This document shows, one piece after another, positions 20,526 to 28,913 of a DNA stretch of 33,917 nt (within the stretch, counting starts at the first letter, position 1; each line of letters opens with the position of its first letter). Where the stretch lies: the NCBI GenBank assembly GCA_028275195.1, contig JAPWVC010000001.1, positions 1 through 33,917 of the forward strand, read 5' to 3'. This DNA comes from Candidatus Acetothermia bacterium. Lineage in GTDB: Bacteria; Bipolaricaulota; Bipolaricaulia; RBG-16-55-9; JANLFV01. The notes beneath the pieces are model-generated. The model saw only the letters and a list, made by a program, of their open reading frames with translations. It was not told the DNA's origin and ran no database searches. The position numbers were made by a program, and so were the translations under genes.

Positions 20526-21401
20526 ATGGAACGCGGGACCTTCAGGGTGAAGAGCGGTCTGGCGGAGATGCTCAAGGGCGGGGTAATCATGGATGTCACT
20601 AACGCTGAGCAGGCGAGGATCGCCGAGGCGGCCGGAGCGGTGGCGGTGATGGCCCTCGAGCGGGTCCCGGCCGACATTCGTGCCGCCGGGGGAGTGGCGC
20701 GGATGGCCGATCCTCAGAAGATCAAGGAGATCCAGGAGGCCGTCTCGATCCCGGTGATGGCCAAGTGCCGGATCGGCCACTTCGTGGAGGCCCAGATCCT
20801 CGAGGCCCTCGGGGTCGATTACATCGATGAGTCCGAGGTGCTCACCCCCGCGGACCCCTGGCACCACATCGATAAGTGGCGGTTCAAAGTCCCGTTCGTC
20901 TGCGGCTGCCGCGACCTAGGGGAGGCGGCAAGGAGGTTGGCCGAGGGGGCGGCGATGCTCCGGACTAAAGGGGAGGCAGGGACGGGGAATGTGATCGAGG
21001 CCGTCCGGCACATGCGCTTGATCAATAAGCAGGTCCGCGAGGTCTGTCATATGCCGGAGGAGGAACTGGTGGAGTTCGCCAAGGAGATCGGAGCCCCCCT
21101 CGCGGTCCTCCAGTTGATCGCCGAGACCGGCCGCCTCCCGGTGGTGAACTTCGCCGCTGGTGGGATCGCCACTCCGGCCGACGCGGCGATGATGATGCAG
21201 CTCGGGGCGGATGGGGTCTTCGTCGGGAGCGGGATCTTCAAGTCTAGTGATCCGGAGAAGCGGGCGAGGGCGATCGTCCAGGCCGTCACATACTATAATG
21301 ACCCCCAGAAGCTGGCCGAGGTCAGCACCGGTCTGGGCGAGCCGATGAAGGGGATCCCCATCGAGGCGATCCCTCAAGAGCAACTGCTCCAGACGAGATG
21401 A
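20526..21401 (+). CDS. pdxS: pyridoxal 5'-phosphate synthase, synthase subunit
   Basis: PdxS makes PLP from ribose 5-phosphate, glyceraldehyde 3-phosphate and ammonia in the DXP-independent route. The 291-residue TIM barrel is highly conserved: GVIMDVTNAEQA (19-30, Asp23), PVMAKCRIGHF (76-86, catalytic Lys80), DESEVLTPAD (101-110), RTKGEAGTGN (146-155, second catalytic Lys148) and FAAGGIATPADAA. Glutaminase partner pdxT follows after 84 bp. PLP made here would serve enzymes such as the class III aminotransferase in this window. Start and ribosome site are unambiguous. Confidence 0.98.
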   Translation: MERGTFRVKSGLAEMLKGGVIMDVTNAEQARIAEAAGAVAVMALERVPADIRAAGGVARMADPQKIKEIQEAVSIPVMAKCRIGHFVEAQILEALGVDYIDESEVLTPADPWHHIDKWRFKVPFVCGCRDLGEAARRLAEGAAMLRTKGEAGTGNVIEAVRHMRLINKQVREVCHMPEEELVEFAKEIGAPLAVLQLIAETGRLPVVNFAAGGIATPADAAMMMQLGADGVFVGSGIFKSSDPEKRARAIVQAVTYYNDPQKLAEVSTGLGEPMKGIPIEAIPQEQLLQTR

Positions 21402-21416
21402 GACGGCCTCTGGAGC

Positions 21417-21467
21417 GCTTGCATGCTGGCAGGCGCGTAGAGTGCGATCTTGCCGGCGGGCGCACTC
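21417..21467 (+). other. intergenic inverted repeat before pdxT, similar to the tal leader
   Basis: GAGTGCG (21440-21446) and CGCACTC (21461-21467) form a 7-bp stem with a 14-nt loop. The element begins with GCTTGCAT (21417) and contains CTTGC...GGGCGCAC. The same two blocks recur in order before the transaldolase gene (33364-33395). No known riboswitch is recognised. Confidence 0.35.
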
Positions 21468-21485
21468 GCGAATGCTAATGTTGGG

Positions 21486-22049
21486 ATGAGAGTCGGGGTC
21501 CTGGCGCTACAGGGCGACTTCCGGGAGCACCTCCAGGCGGTGGAGCGCCTGGGTGCTCGGGGGGTCGAGGTCCGCCGGCCCTGGGATTTGGAGGGGGTGG
21601 AGCGGCTGATCATCCCCGGGGGCGAATCGACGGCCATCTCCCTCCTCTTGCGGGAGAGCGGCCTCGATGAGGAGCTCCGGCGATTGGGGAGAGCCGGGCT
21701 CCCACTCTTCGGGACCTGTGCCGGGCTGATCCTCCTGGCGCGGGAGGTCCTGGGAGAGGATCGGGTCGCCCCGCTCGGTCTGATCGACATCACCGTGAGG
21801 AGGAACGCCTATGGCCGGCAGATCGAGAGCTTCGAGGAGGACCTCGAGGTCAAGGGGCTCGGGCCGACGCCGCTCCGGGCTGTCTTCATCCGGGCCCCGA
21901 AGATCGTGGCCTTCGGCCCGAGAGTCGAGGTCCTGGCCTATCAGGATGGGCTGCCGGTCCTGGCCCGGGAAGGGAAGGTCCTGGTGAGCAGCTTCCATCC
22001 CGAGCTAACGGGGGACCTCCGGCTCCATCGCTATTTCCTGGGGCTATGA
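21486..22049 (+). CDS. pdxT: pyridoxal 5'-phosphate synthase, glutaminase subunit
   Basis: This 187-residue class I glutamine amidotransferase hydrolyses glutamine and channels ammonia to PdxS. The catalytic triad is Cys78 (GTCAGLILLA), His171 and Glu173 (SSFHPELTGD). PGGEST (44-49), the RNAYGRQIESFE block and FIRAPKI are family marks. The ATG at 21486 gives the canonical MRVGVLALQGDF start. No clear Shine-Dalgarno precedes it, and a TAATGT lies 4 nt upstream, so a local promoter or coupled translation from pdxS is possible. It is separated from pdxS by an 84-bp GC-rich intergenic element. Confidence 0.97.
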   Translation: MRVGVLALQGDFREHLQAVERLGARGVEVRRPWDLEGVERLIIPGGESTAISLLLRESGLDEELRRLGRAGLPLFGTCAGLILLAREVLGEDRVAPLGLIDITVRRNAYGRQIESFEEDLEVKGLGPTPLRAVFIRAPKIVAFGPRVEVLAYQDGLPVLAREGKVLVSSFHPELTGDLRLHRYFLGL

Positions 22050-22064
22050 AGGAAGGGGGGTGGG

Positions 22065-22886
22065 GTGGGGAGCAGTGACCAGGCGGTCTTTGAGCCCAAG
22101 GGCGAGAGCAAGAGCAGGATCAGTGGGTTGGTGCGCCAACTCGCCTGGGGGGCACTCAAGCTCCTCTATCCGCCTCATTGCTACCTTTGCAATGCCCCCA
22201 TCGCCGCCGAGGCCGGCTACATCTGCTCCACATGCTACGCCGGGCTCCCTCGCCCTAAGCCGGATGAGCCGGAATGCGCCCGTTGCGGCGGGCCCCTCAC
22301 CGCTGGCGCTGACGCCGACCTCTGCCTGGACTGCGCCAATCGGCCCTGGTTCTTCAATGAGGCCCGGAGCTTCGGCTTCTACGAGGCCGGGCTGGCCGAG
22401 CTGGTCAAGGGCCTAAAGTATGGGGGCGAGCGGGCCCTGGCCCGCGAGCTTGCCCGCTACCTTCTGGAGGCCGGGGAGGGGCTTTTGGCCCGGGCCGAGG
22501 CCCTCACCTTCGTCCCTTTAACCGAGGCTAAGCTCCATCAAAGGGGGTTCAACCAGGCCGAGCTCTTAGCCCGGGAGTTGAGCAAGCTGGCGAAGCTCCC
22601 GGTCGTCCCCGCCCTGGCGAAGGTCCGCGAGACCGCCGATCAAACGGCCCTCAAGCCCCAGGAGCGGCTGGAGAATGTCCATGGGGCCTTCGCCCCAGTT
22701 GGCCGGGCCAGATGCGAGAGGATCTTGCTGGTCGACGATGTCTACACCACCGGGGCGACGGCGGAGGAGTGCAGCCGGGCCCTCCGCGAGGGCGGGTATG
22801 AGGAGGTCTATGTCCTGACCGTCGCCCGGACGAGGTGGAAGGAGGCCAGTGATGGAGCTCAATCTCAAACCCAAGCTCGAGCTTGA
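22065..22886 (+). CDS. ComF family phosphoribosyltransferase-like protein
   Basis: A 273-residue protein with the ComF/GntX layout: an N-terminal zinc finger (CYLC, CSTC, CARCGG and LCLDC, about residues 39-88) then a phosphoribosyltransferase fold ending in the PRPP loop ILLVDDVYTTGATAEEC (about 221-237). KLHQRGFNQAELLAREL (about 155-171) is also typical. In naturally transformable bacteria ComF aids uptake or processing of single-stranded DNA, and here it precedes dnaG, a replication primase. The start is a GTG after a G-rich stretch and is less certain than the body. The next gene starts within its last 35 bp. Confidence 0.88.
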   Translation: MGSSDQAVFEPKGESKSRISGLVRQLAWGALKLLYPPHCYLCNAPIAAEAGYICSTCYAGLPRPKPDEPECARCGGPLTAGADADLCLDCANRPWFFNEARSFGFYEAGLAELVKGLKYGGERALARELARYLLEAGEGLLARAEALTFVPLTEAKLHQRGFNQAELLARELSKLAKLPVVPALAKVRETADQTALKPQERLENVHGAFAPVGRARCERILLVDDVYTTGATAEECSRALREGGYEEVYVLTVARTRWKEASDGAQSQTQARA

Positions 22887-23463
22887 GCGGCTCGTGCTCG
22901 GCGAGCTCGCCACGAATTGTTACATCTTGAAGGCCGGCGAGGAGGCCGGAGTCATCGACCCCGGTGCGGAGGACGAGCGGTTGCTCAGGGCCCTTGCGGG
23001 CCATCGCCTCCGGTATATCCTCCTCACTCACGCCCATCCCGACCACCTCGGCGGGGTCCCCCGGCTCAAGCGGGAGTTCCCCGGGGCGAGCCTCCTCCTC
23101 CACGGCGCTGATCTGGAGGGCCTCCGGTGGTTCCTCCCCCAGCTCGAGCCGGATGGCCTCCTCGAGGAAGGCACGACCCTCAAGCTCGGGAAGGAGGAGT
23201 TGCGGGTCCTCCACACCCCGGGCCACTCGCCCGGGAGCGTCGTCTTCATGCTCACGGGCGATGGTCGGCTCTTCGTGGGGGACCTCCTCTTCCGGGACTC
23301 GATCGGGCGGGTGGACCTACCCGGGGGCTCGCCGAGCGAGATGGCCCATTCCTTGAGGCGGCTCGTCGGGTTGAACGGGGATTTCCGGGTCTATCCCGGC
23401 CATGGGCCGGAGACGACCCTAGCCCGGGAGCGGGCCTGCAACCCCTTCCTGAGGGGGCTCTAG
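22852..23463 (+). CDS. metallo-beta-lactamase fold hydrolase (glyoxalase II-like)
   Basis: A soluble 203-residue zinc hydrolase. The metal motif THAHPDHLGG (about 59-68) is intact, with further ligands in HTPGHSPGS (about 124-132), VGDLLFRDSIGR and YPGHGPET near the end. Size and motifs match the small YcbL/GloB-like group that often acts on glutathione or other thioesters; the natural substrate here is unknown. ATG 22852 is chosen because AAGGAGG lies 6 nt before it. It overlaps comF by 35 bp and ends 5 bp before dnaG, so it belongs to the dnaG-rpoD transcript. Confidence 0.88.
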   Translation: MELNLKPKLELERLVLGELATNCYILKAGEEAGVIDPGAEDERLLRALAGHRLRYILLTHAHPDHLGGVPRLKREFPGASLLLHGADLEGLRWFLPQLEPDGLLEEGTTLKLGKEELRVLHTPGHSPGSVVFMLTGDGRLFVGDLLFRDSIGRVDLPGGSPSEMAHSLRRLVGLNGDFRVYPGHGPETTLARERACNPFLRGL

Positions 23464-23468
23464 GCGCG

Positions 23469-25268
23469 ATGGCCACAAAAGAGGAGCTGAGGCTCATTCG
23501 TGAGCGGGCCGATATGGCCGGGCTCCTCTCCCGCTACCTCACCCTCAAGCGGAGCGGGAAGAACTACACCGCGATCTGCCCCTTCCACCCCGACAAGCGC
23601 CCGAGCCTGGTCATCGACCCGGAGAGGAAGCTCTTCCACTGCTTCGGCTGCGGCGAGGGCGGGGACATCTTCAAGTTCCTGATGAAGATCGAGCGGCTCT
23701 CCTTCCAGGAGGCGGTCGAGCGGCTGGCTCAGGAGACGGGGGTCGAGCTCGCCCGCCCGGGCCGAGCGGCCCGCCTCCTAGCCCGGCTCTATGAGCTGAA
23801 CGAGCGGGCGGCCGCGCACTTCGAGTGGAACCTCCAGGGGGAGGCCGGGGCCGCGGCCAGGGCCTATCTCCGGGAGAGAGGGATCGCTCCGGAGACGGCC
23901 AAGGCCTTCCGCTTGGGGTATGCCCTCCCCGGCTGGGACGGCCTCTTGCGGCGACTGGCCCGGACGGAAGAGGAGGCCGGCCTCCTGGCCCAGTTGGGGC
24001 TCCTCGTCCGGCGGGAGAGGGGCGGCTACTTCGACCGGTTCCGGGACCGGCTGATCTTCCCCTTGTGTGACCCCCAGGGGCGGGTGATCGGGTTCGCCGG
24101 AAGGGTGCTGCGCGAGCGAGAGGAGGAGCAGGAGCCGAAATACCTGAACATCCCGAATACCCCGCTCTTCACCAAGGGGGCGACGGTCTACGCCCTCCAG
24201 CTCGCCCGCCAGGGGAACCCCAAGGAGTTCATCCTCGTCGAGGGCTACATGGACGCGATCACCCTCCACCAGGCGGGGTTCACCAACGCGGTCGCGACGA
24301 TGGGGACGGCCCTCACTCCCTCCCAGGCCCAGCTCCTCCGCCGCTATGTCGAGCGAGTGGTCCTGGCCTATGACCGGGATGTGGCGGGCGAGGCCGCGAC
24401 CCTCCGGGGGATGAGGGCCCTGAGGAACGCCGGGCTCGAGGTCCAGGTGGCCCTCCTCCCCAGCGGAGAGGACCCCGACAGCCTCGTCCGGAATGGGGGA
24501 AGAGAGGCCTTCCGGGCCGTGCTGGAGGGGGCCCTCCCGTTCCATAAGTTCTACATCGCTCATCTGGTCGGGCAGGCCGGCCCCGAGCCCGAGCGCGACC
24601 CCCTCAAGGTCGAGCAGCTCCTCGCCGAGGCGGGGAGCTTCATCGCGGGGATCAGCTCCAGGCCCCTCCGGCACGAGCTGATCCGCGGCCTAGCGGAGGG
24701 GTTCGGCCTCTCCGAGGAGGAGGTCGAGCTGGAGATGGCCCGCCGGGCCCAGCAATGGCCGCGAAGGGAGGAGATGCCGGAGGAGACGGGCCTCCGGGAG
24801 CCTCGAGACCGGGACCACGAGCGCATCCCCTGGGGACCGGAAGAGCACCTCCTCTACTTCCTCCTCCAGGGGGACCTCTCGCTCGAGGAGGCGAAGCGGG
24901 AATTGACGGTCCAGGATTTCCCCCGTTACGGCCGGATCATCTCAGTCCTCTTCTCCCGGGGCTTGGAAGAGGGGCAGATCGAGCCGGAGGAATTGCTGGC
25001 GGAACTAGAGGAGCCGGACCAGCGGGTAGTGACCGGGCTCCTCCTCTCCCCGGTCGAGTTCACCGACCGGGCTAAGGCGGCTCAGGACGCGCTCCGAGCC
25101 CTCAAGCTCGCGCGGCTAGAGCGGGAGCTCAAGGAGCTGAAGCGCCGGCTGGCCGAGGCGGAGGACCGGGGCGAGCGGGAGGCGGCTGAGCGCCTCCTCC
25201 AGGAGCAGAGAGAGCGGCAGAAGGCCCTGCGATTGATCCGTAGGCAGGGGCTTCTCGGGATGGGCTAG
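23469..25268 (+). CDS. dnaG: DNA primase
   Basis: DnaG (599 residues) makes the RNA primers for replication. It has the N-terminal zinc finger CPFHPDKRPS / CFGCGEGGD (C37, H40, C58, C61), the catalytic core with FRDRLIFPLCDPQGRVIGFAGR, and the Toprim site (Glu258 in ILVEGYMDA; Asp302 and Asp304 in YDRD). The C-terminal helicase-binding region from about residue 430 is helical and ends in a charged coiled-coil-like segment. ATG 23469 gives the standard MATKEEL start; the reading frame stays open upstream but that part is out-of-frame reading of the hydrolase gene. rpoD follows after 15 bp. rpsU, often first in this operon, is absent. Confidence 0.97.
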   Translation: MATKEELRLIRERADMAGLLSRYLTLKRSGKNYTAICPFHPDKRPSLVIDPERKLFHCFGCGEGGDIFKFLMKIERLSFQEAVERLAQETGVELARPGRAARLLARLYELNERAAAHFEWNLQGEAGAAARAYLRERGIAPETAKAFRLGYALPGWDGLLRRLARTEEEAGLLAQLGLLVRRERGGYFDRFRDRLIFPLCDPQGRVIGFAGRVLREREEEQEPKYLNIPNTPLFTKGATVYALQLARQGNPKEFILVEGYMDAITLHQAGFTNAVATMGTALTPSQAQLLRRYVERVVLAYDRDVAGEAATLRGMRALRNAGLEVQVALLPSGEDPDSLVRNGGREAFRAVLEGALPFHKFYIAHLVGQAGPEPERDPLKVEQLLAEAGSFIAGISSRPLRHELIRGLAEGFGLSEEEVELEMARRAQQWPRREEMPEETGLREPRDRDHERIPWGPEEHLLYFLLQGDLSLEEAKRELTVQDFPRYGRIISVLFSRGLEEGQIEPEELLAELEEPDQRVVTGLLLSPVEFTDRAKAAQDALRALKLARLERELKELKRRLAEAEDRGEREAAERLLQEQRERQKALRLIRRQGLLGMG

Positions 25269-25283
25269 CAGCGAGGAGATGAA

Positions 25284-26345
25284 ATGACCATGGAGGAGCA
25301 GGAGCTACAACCGGAGTTGGACCCAGAGGCGCACCTCTCGGAACCCGATGAGGGCGACCAAGACCAAGAGCAAGAGCAGGAGGTCTACTACATCCCGGAG
25401 TTCCTCGAGGTCGAGCTCGAGCTGGGGGTGGGAGAGGAAGCGGGCCTCCCGGAAGAGGTCGAGGAGCTCGAGGAGGAGCGCCTCCGGGACCTCGGGACCA
25501 GCGCGGGTGACCCGGTGAAACTCTACCTCCAGGACATCGGGAAGATCCCGCTCCTCACCCGCGAGGAAGAGGTGGCCCTGGCCCAGGCGATCGAGCGAGG
25601 GGACCGTGAGGCCAGGGAGAAGCTGATCCTCTCCAACCTGAGGTTGGTCGTCTCGATCGCCAAGCGCTACATCGGCCGGGGGCTCTCCTTCCTCGACCTG
25701 ATCCAAGAGGGGAACATCGGACTGATGCGGGCGGTGGAGAAGTTTGACTGGACCAAGGGCTACAAGTTCTCGACCTACGCCACCTGGTGGATCCGGCAGG
25801 CGATCACCCGTGCGATCGCCGACCAGTCGAGGATCATCCGGATCCCGGTCCACATGATCGAGACGGTGAGAGAACTCGACCGGGTGAAGAAGGAGCATGT
25901 CCAGGAGCACGGTGAGATCCCGGACCTCCTCAAGCTCGCGGAGGAGCTGGGGATGCCGGTGGAGAAGCTCAAGCGGGTCGAGAATGTGGCCCAATACACC
26001 ACCTCCTTGGAGAGGCCGATCGGGGAGGACGAGGAGGACACCCTCGGGGACTTCATCGAGGACGAGAAGGCCCCCTCCCCGCTCAAGGAGACCCTCAGGC
26101 TCTTCCTGGCCGAGGAGCTCGAGCGGGCCCTGGCCCAGCTAGAGGAGCGAGAGAAGGAGATACTCAAATTGAGATACGGCCTGGAGGATGGCCACCCCCG
26201 CACCCTTAAGGATGTCGCAAGGGTCTTCAACATCACCCGCGAGCGGGTGAGGCAGATCGAGATCAAGGCCCTGGAGAAGCTCAAGCACCCCAGCCGGAAG
26301 CAGGAGCTGAAGAAGTTCCGAGAGCTCCTGATGAATGAGGAGTGA
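25284..26345 (+). CDS. rpoD: primary sigma factor, RpoD/SigA type
   Basis: This 353-residue sigma-70 factor has a very acidic N-terminus (residues 1-70), region 1.2 DPVKLYLQDIGKIPLLT (about 76-92), region 2 with NLRLVVSIAKRY, LIQEGNIGLMRAVEKFD and FSTYATWWIRQAI, a region 3 helical part, and region 4.2 VFNITRERVRQIEIKALEKL near the end. Region 2.4/4.2 residues agree with TATAAT/TTGACA recognition, matching the promoters seen in this window. It is short for RpoD because regions 1.1 and the non-conserved insert are reduced. It follows dnaG as in the macromolecular synthesis operon, with AGGAG 5 nt before ATG. miaA starts inside its last codons. Confidence 0.96.
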   Translation: MTMEEQELQPELDPEAHLSEPDEGDQDQEQEQEVYYIPEFLEVELELGVGEEAGLPEEVEELEEERLRDLGTSAGDPVKLYLQDIGKIPLLTREEEVALAQAIERGDREAREKLILSNLRLVVSIAKRYIGRGLSFLDLIQEGNIGLMRAVEKFDWTKGYKFSTYATWWIRQAITRAIADQSRIIRIPVHMIETVRELDRVKKEHVQEHGEIPDLLKLAEELGMPVEKLKRVENVAQYTTSLERPIGEDEEDTLGDFIEDEKAPSPLKETLRLFLAEELERALAQLEEREKEILKLRYGLEDGHPRTLKDVARVFNITRERVRQIEIKALEKLKHPSRKQELKKFRELLMNEE

Positions 26346-27324
26346 CGGAAGCTCCAGGTCCGAGGCTAAGGCCCGGGCTCGGGCTCAGAATCGGAGCTGG
26401 GGGCCCGCGGGCCTGGAACCGGTTATCATCCTCGGCCCGACGGGTGTGGGGAAGACCGCCGTGGCCGTGGAGCTCGCAAGGAGGCTGAGGGGCGAGATCA
26501 TCTCCGCGGACTCTAGGGGCTTCTATCGGGGATTAGAGGTGGGGACGGCCAAGCCCACCCCCGAGCAACGCCGCCTAGTCCCCCACCACTTGCTCGACAT
26601 CCGCTCGCCTGAGGAGCGCTACGATGTCGCGGAGTTCCGAAAGGATGCGGCCCGGCTGATCGGGGAGATCCAAGGCCGGGGGAGGCTCCCGATCGTAGTC
26701 GGCGGGAGCACGCTCTACATCCAGGCCCTGGTGGGAGGGCTCTTCCCCGGCCCGAAGGCCGAGCCCTCCCTCAGGCGGAGGCTCCTCGCCCGGCCCTTGG
26801 AGGAGCTATATATAAGGTTAAAGGAGGTCGATCCCCGGGCGGCCCTCCGGATCAAACCCCAAGACCGCCAGAGGCTCGTCCGGGCCCTGGAAGTCTATGA
26901 GCTGACCGGCCGGCCGATCAGCGAGCTCCAGGAGGAGTCCGAGCCCTTCCCCTACCGCTTCCTCAAGTTCGGGCTGACGATGGACCGCAAGAGCCTCTAC
27001 AAGCGGCTCGATGAGCGGGTCGAGGAGATGCTCTCCCGGGGCTTAATTGAAGAGGCGAGGCAGCTTAAGGCTCGGCTCACCCCGGAGATGCCGGCCTACC
27101 GCACGATCGGGTATGAGGAGGCCTTCGCCTACCTCGAGGGGCGGCGGACGCTAGAGGAGACGGTCGCCCTGATCAAGCGGAATACCAGGAGGCTGGCGAA
27201 GCGCCAGCTCACCTTCTTCCGGAGGATCCCCGATGTCCATTGGCTCGATGTCACCGGGAAGGCCGCGGCCGAGGTGGCCGAGGAGATCATCGCGCTGTTG
27301 CCCCTCTCCTCCGCCTCTCCCTAA
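26335..27324 (+). CDS. miaA: tRNA dimethylallyltransferase
   Basis: MiaA transfers a dimethylallyl group to A37 of tRNAs reading UNN codons. The 329-residue protein has the P-loop GPTGVGKT (34-41), the catalytic Asp region ISADSRGFYRGLEVGTAKPT (about 55-74), VVGGSTLYIQALV, the RLVRALEVYELTGRP block and a C-terminal RNTRRLAKRQLTFFRR block. About 28 Arg/Ser/Ala residues precede the first strand, longer than usual, but no later in-frame ATG or GTG gives a better start. It overlaps the rpoD stop by 11 bp and lacks its own ribosome site, so it is probably translated by reinitiation. It ends the comF-miaA run. Confidence 0.95.
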   Translation: MRSDGSSRSEAKARARAQNRSWGPAGLEPVIILGPTGVGKTAVAVELARRLRGEIISADSRGFYRGLEVGTAKPTPEQRRLVPHHLLDIRSPEERYDVAEFRKDAARLIGEIQGRGRLPIVVGGSTLYIQALVGGLFPGPKAEPSLRRRLLARPLEELYIRLKEVDPRAALRIKPQDRQRLVRALEVYELTGRPISELQEESEPFPYRFLKFGLTMDRKSLYKRLDERVEEMLSRGLIEEARQLKARLTPEMPAYRTIGYEEAFAYLEGRRTLEETVALIKRNTRRLAKRQLTFFRRIPDVHWLDVTGKAAAEVAEEIIALLPLSSASP

Positions 27325-27343
27325 ACGGACGGGAAGGATAGGG

Positions 27344-28731
27344 CTAATAAGGCGTCACATTCAGCAAGAGCGTGAGGGTGTCCTCTTCCTGGTTTGTGGT
27401 CAAAAGGTCGAGCCGGCCGTCGTCGTTCACATCGATAGCGAGAATGGAGGTCGGCCCCCGCCCGACATCGAGCTCGAGCGGCGGGAGCGGCTCGAAGGTC
27501 CCATCCCCTCTCCCGAGGAGGAGGAAGATCCGATTGCCCGCGTGGTCGGCCAGGGCCAGGTCTATCTTCCCGTCCCCATCGAGCTCCAGTAAAGTTAAGG
27601 CGCTCGGGGAGCCCCGGCCCGCGAGGGGCAACTCCACTGGGACCGCCGGCCGGAAGGTCCTTTCCCCCTCGCCGAAGCCGAGGAGGAGGGCCAGCCCGCC
27701 CTCCTTTGCGACGACCAGGTCAGCCTTCCCGTCGCCATTCAGCTCAGCCTGCCGGACGAGCGTAGGCCCCTCCCCGGGCCCGAGGGGGAAGAGGAACCGC
27801 CGAGGGAAGTCCCGTTCCCCGCTCCCGAGGAAGATCGCCAAGTTCCCGCTGTCCTTCGCGACGGCCGCGAGGTCGGGGAGCCCGTCCCGGTCGAAGTCCC
27901 CAAAGGTCAGGGATTTTAGGTTCGCCAGCCGCTCGTCCTTCAGCCGGTTCCCCGGGGTGAAGCTCCCGTCACCATTGCCCCAGAGCAAAGAGATGTCGTC
28001 GCAGAAGTCGTTCACCACCGCTAGATCGAGGCTCCCGTCCCGGTCGAGGTCCACGACCACCAGCGAGATCGGGGCCGTCCCGACCGCCTGCTCCCGGAAG
28101 CGCTTGAAGCTCCCATCCCCAGGAGGATCGAGACCGTGCTGGCGATCAGGTTGGCCACGGCCAAATCGAGGAGGCCGTCCTTGTCCAAGTCCGCGGCCTC
28201 GAGGTAGATCGGCCCGTCCCCCAGCTTCATCGAGGAGGCCGCGAAGCTGCCGTCCCCCCTCCCGAGGAGGATCGTGGCCTCGTCCCCGAACTGGTCGGCA
28301 ATGAAGAGGTCCTGATTCCCATCGCCGTTGAAGTCCGCGGCCGCACCGGAGGTGGGGCCATCGCCCACGGGGATGGTCATGCGGGTGAAGGCGAAATTCC
28401 TGATGATGAGCGAATCCTTCCCCTGCTTCCCGGAGTTGTCCTCGACCGTGAGGGTCACGCTATAGAACCCCGCCCCGGTGTAGGTATGGCTCACCTTCGG
28501 GCCGGTGGCCCTCTCCCCGTCCCCGAAGTCCCACTTATAAGCGGTGATCGAGCCGTCAGGGTCGGAGGAAGAGGTCCCATCGAACTGGACCGTCAGCGGC
28601 GGCTTCCCCACCGTCGGCGTGGCCCGGATGATCGCCACTGGCGACTGGCTGAAGAGGAGGTCGCAGCCGCTTAACCCCAAGCCGAGCAGCCCTAGCAAGA
28701 TCAGGATCATTAGGCCCTTTGCTCTGTCCAT
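27344..28731 (-). pseudogene. PKD plus FG-GAP propeller lipoprotein, frameshifted near 28112-28125
   Basis: The minus-strand reading from ATG 28731 gives a lipoprotein signal (LGLSGC, Cys23), a PKD domain (about 30-110, with WDFGDGE and VSHTYTGAGFYSVTLTV) and two FG-GAP blades. The frame is then lost and the next frame continues seamlessly with five more blades to the stop at 27344. Calcium-binding D-x-D/N-x-D-G motifs recur (DFNGDGNQD, DLDKDGLLD, DLDRDGSLD, DFDRDGLPD, ELNGDGKAD, ELDGDGKID, DVNDDGRLD), seven in all. The break is at CTGGGGATGGG: one extra G, or seven bases as in sister blades, restores the frame. GGAGG lies 5-6 nt before ATG. It could be a recent pseudogene, an assembly error or slippage. 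Confidence 0.8.
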
Positions 28732-28755
28732 CTCTGCCTCCTGGAATGCCAAGCC

Positions 28756-28764
28756 ATTATAGCA
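28756..28764 (-). promoter_or_regulatory. extended -10 promoter of the PKD/FG-GAP gene
   Basis: On the minus strand TG-C-TATAAT, with TATAAT at 28756-28761, gives a start near 28749 and an 18-nt leader with GGAGG. No good -35 is present. The promoter is intact although the gene downstream is frameshifted. Confidence 0.65.
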
Positions 28765-28870
28765 CAAGCCCCTCGCGAGTGGGAAATGCGCTGCCCTTCC
28801 TCTCCTCTAAAAGGGGGCAGGGATGAATGGGTGGGGAGGGCCTCGCTCTCGCGGCAAGGCAAGGAGGAGG

Positions 28871-28899
28871 TTGACTCCAATCCAAGCGGAGCTTACAAT
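28871..28899 (+). promoter_or_regulatory. predicted promoter of nnrD operon
   Basis: TTGACT (28871-28876), 17 bp, TACAAT (28894-28899). The ATG at 28914 is 14 nt after the -10, so the leader would be about 7 nt and contains no Shine-Dalgarno. Confidence 0.72.
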
Positions 28900-28913
28900 C
28901 GCAATCGCCCGAG

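Noticed and set aside
23127..23468. Upstream in-frame extension of dnaG
   Set aside because: The added 114 residues are out-of-frame reading of the metallo-beta-lactamase gene; the canonical MATKEEL start is at 23469.
28021..28767. Two separate FG-GAP proteins instead of one broken gene
   Set aside because: The downstream frame has no signal peptide or ribosome site, and the repeat pattern continues across the junction within a single blade.
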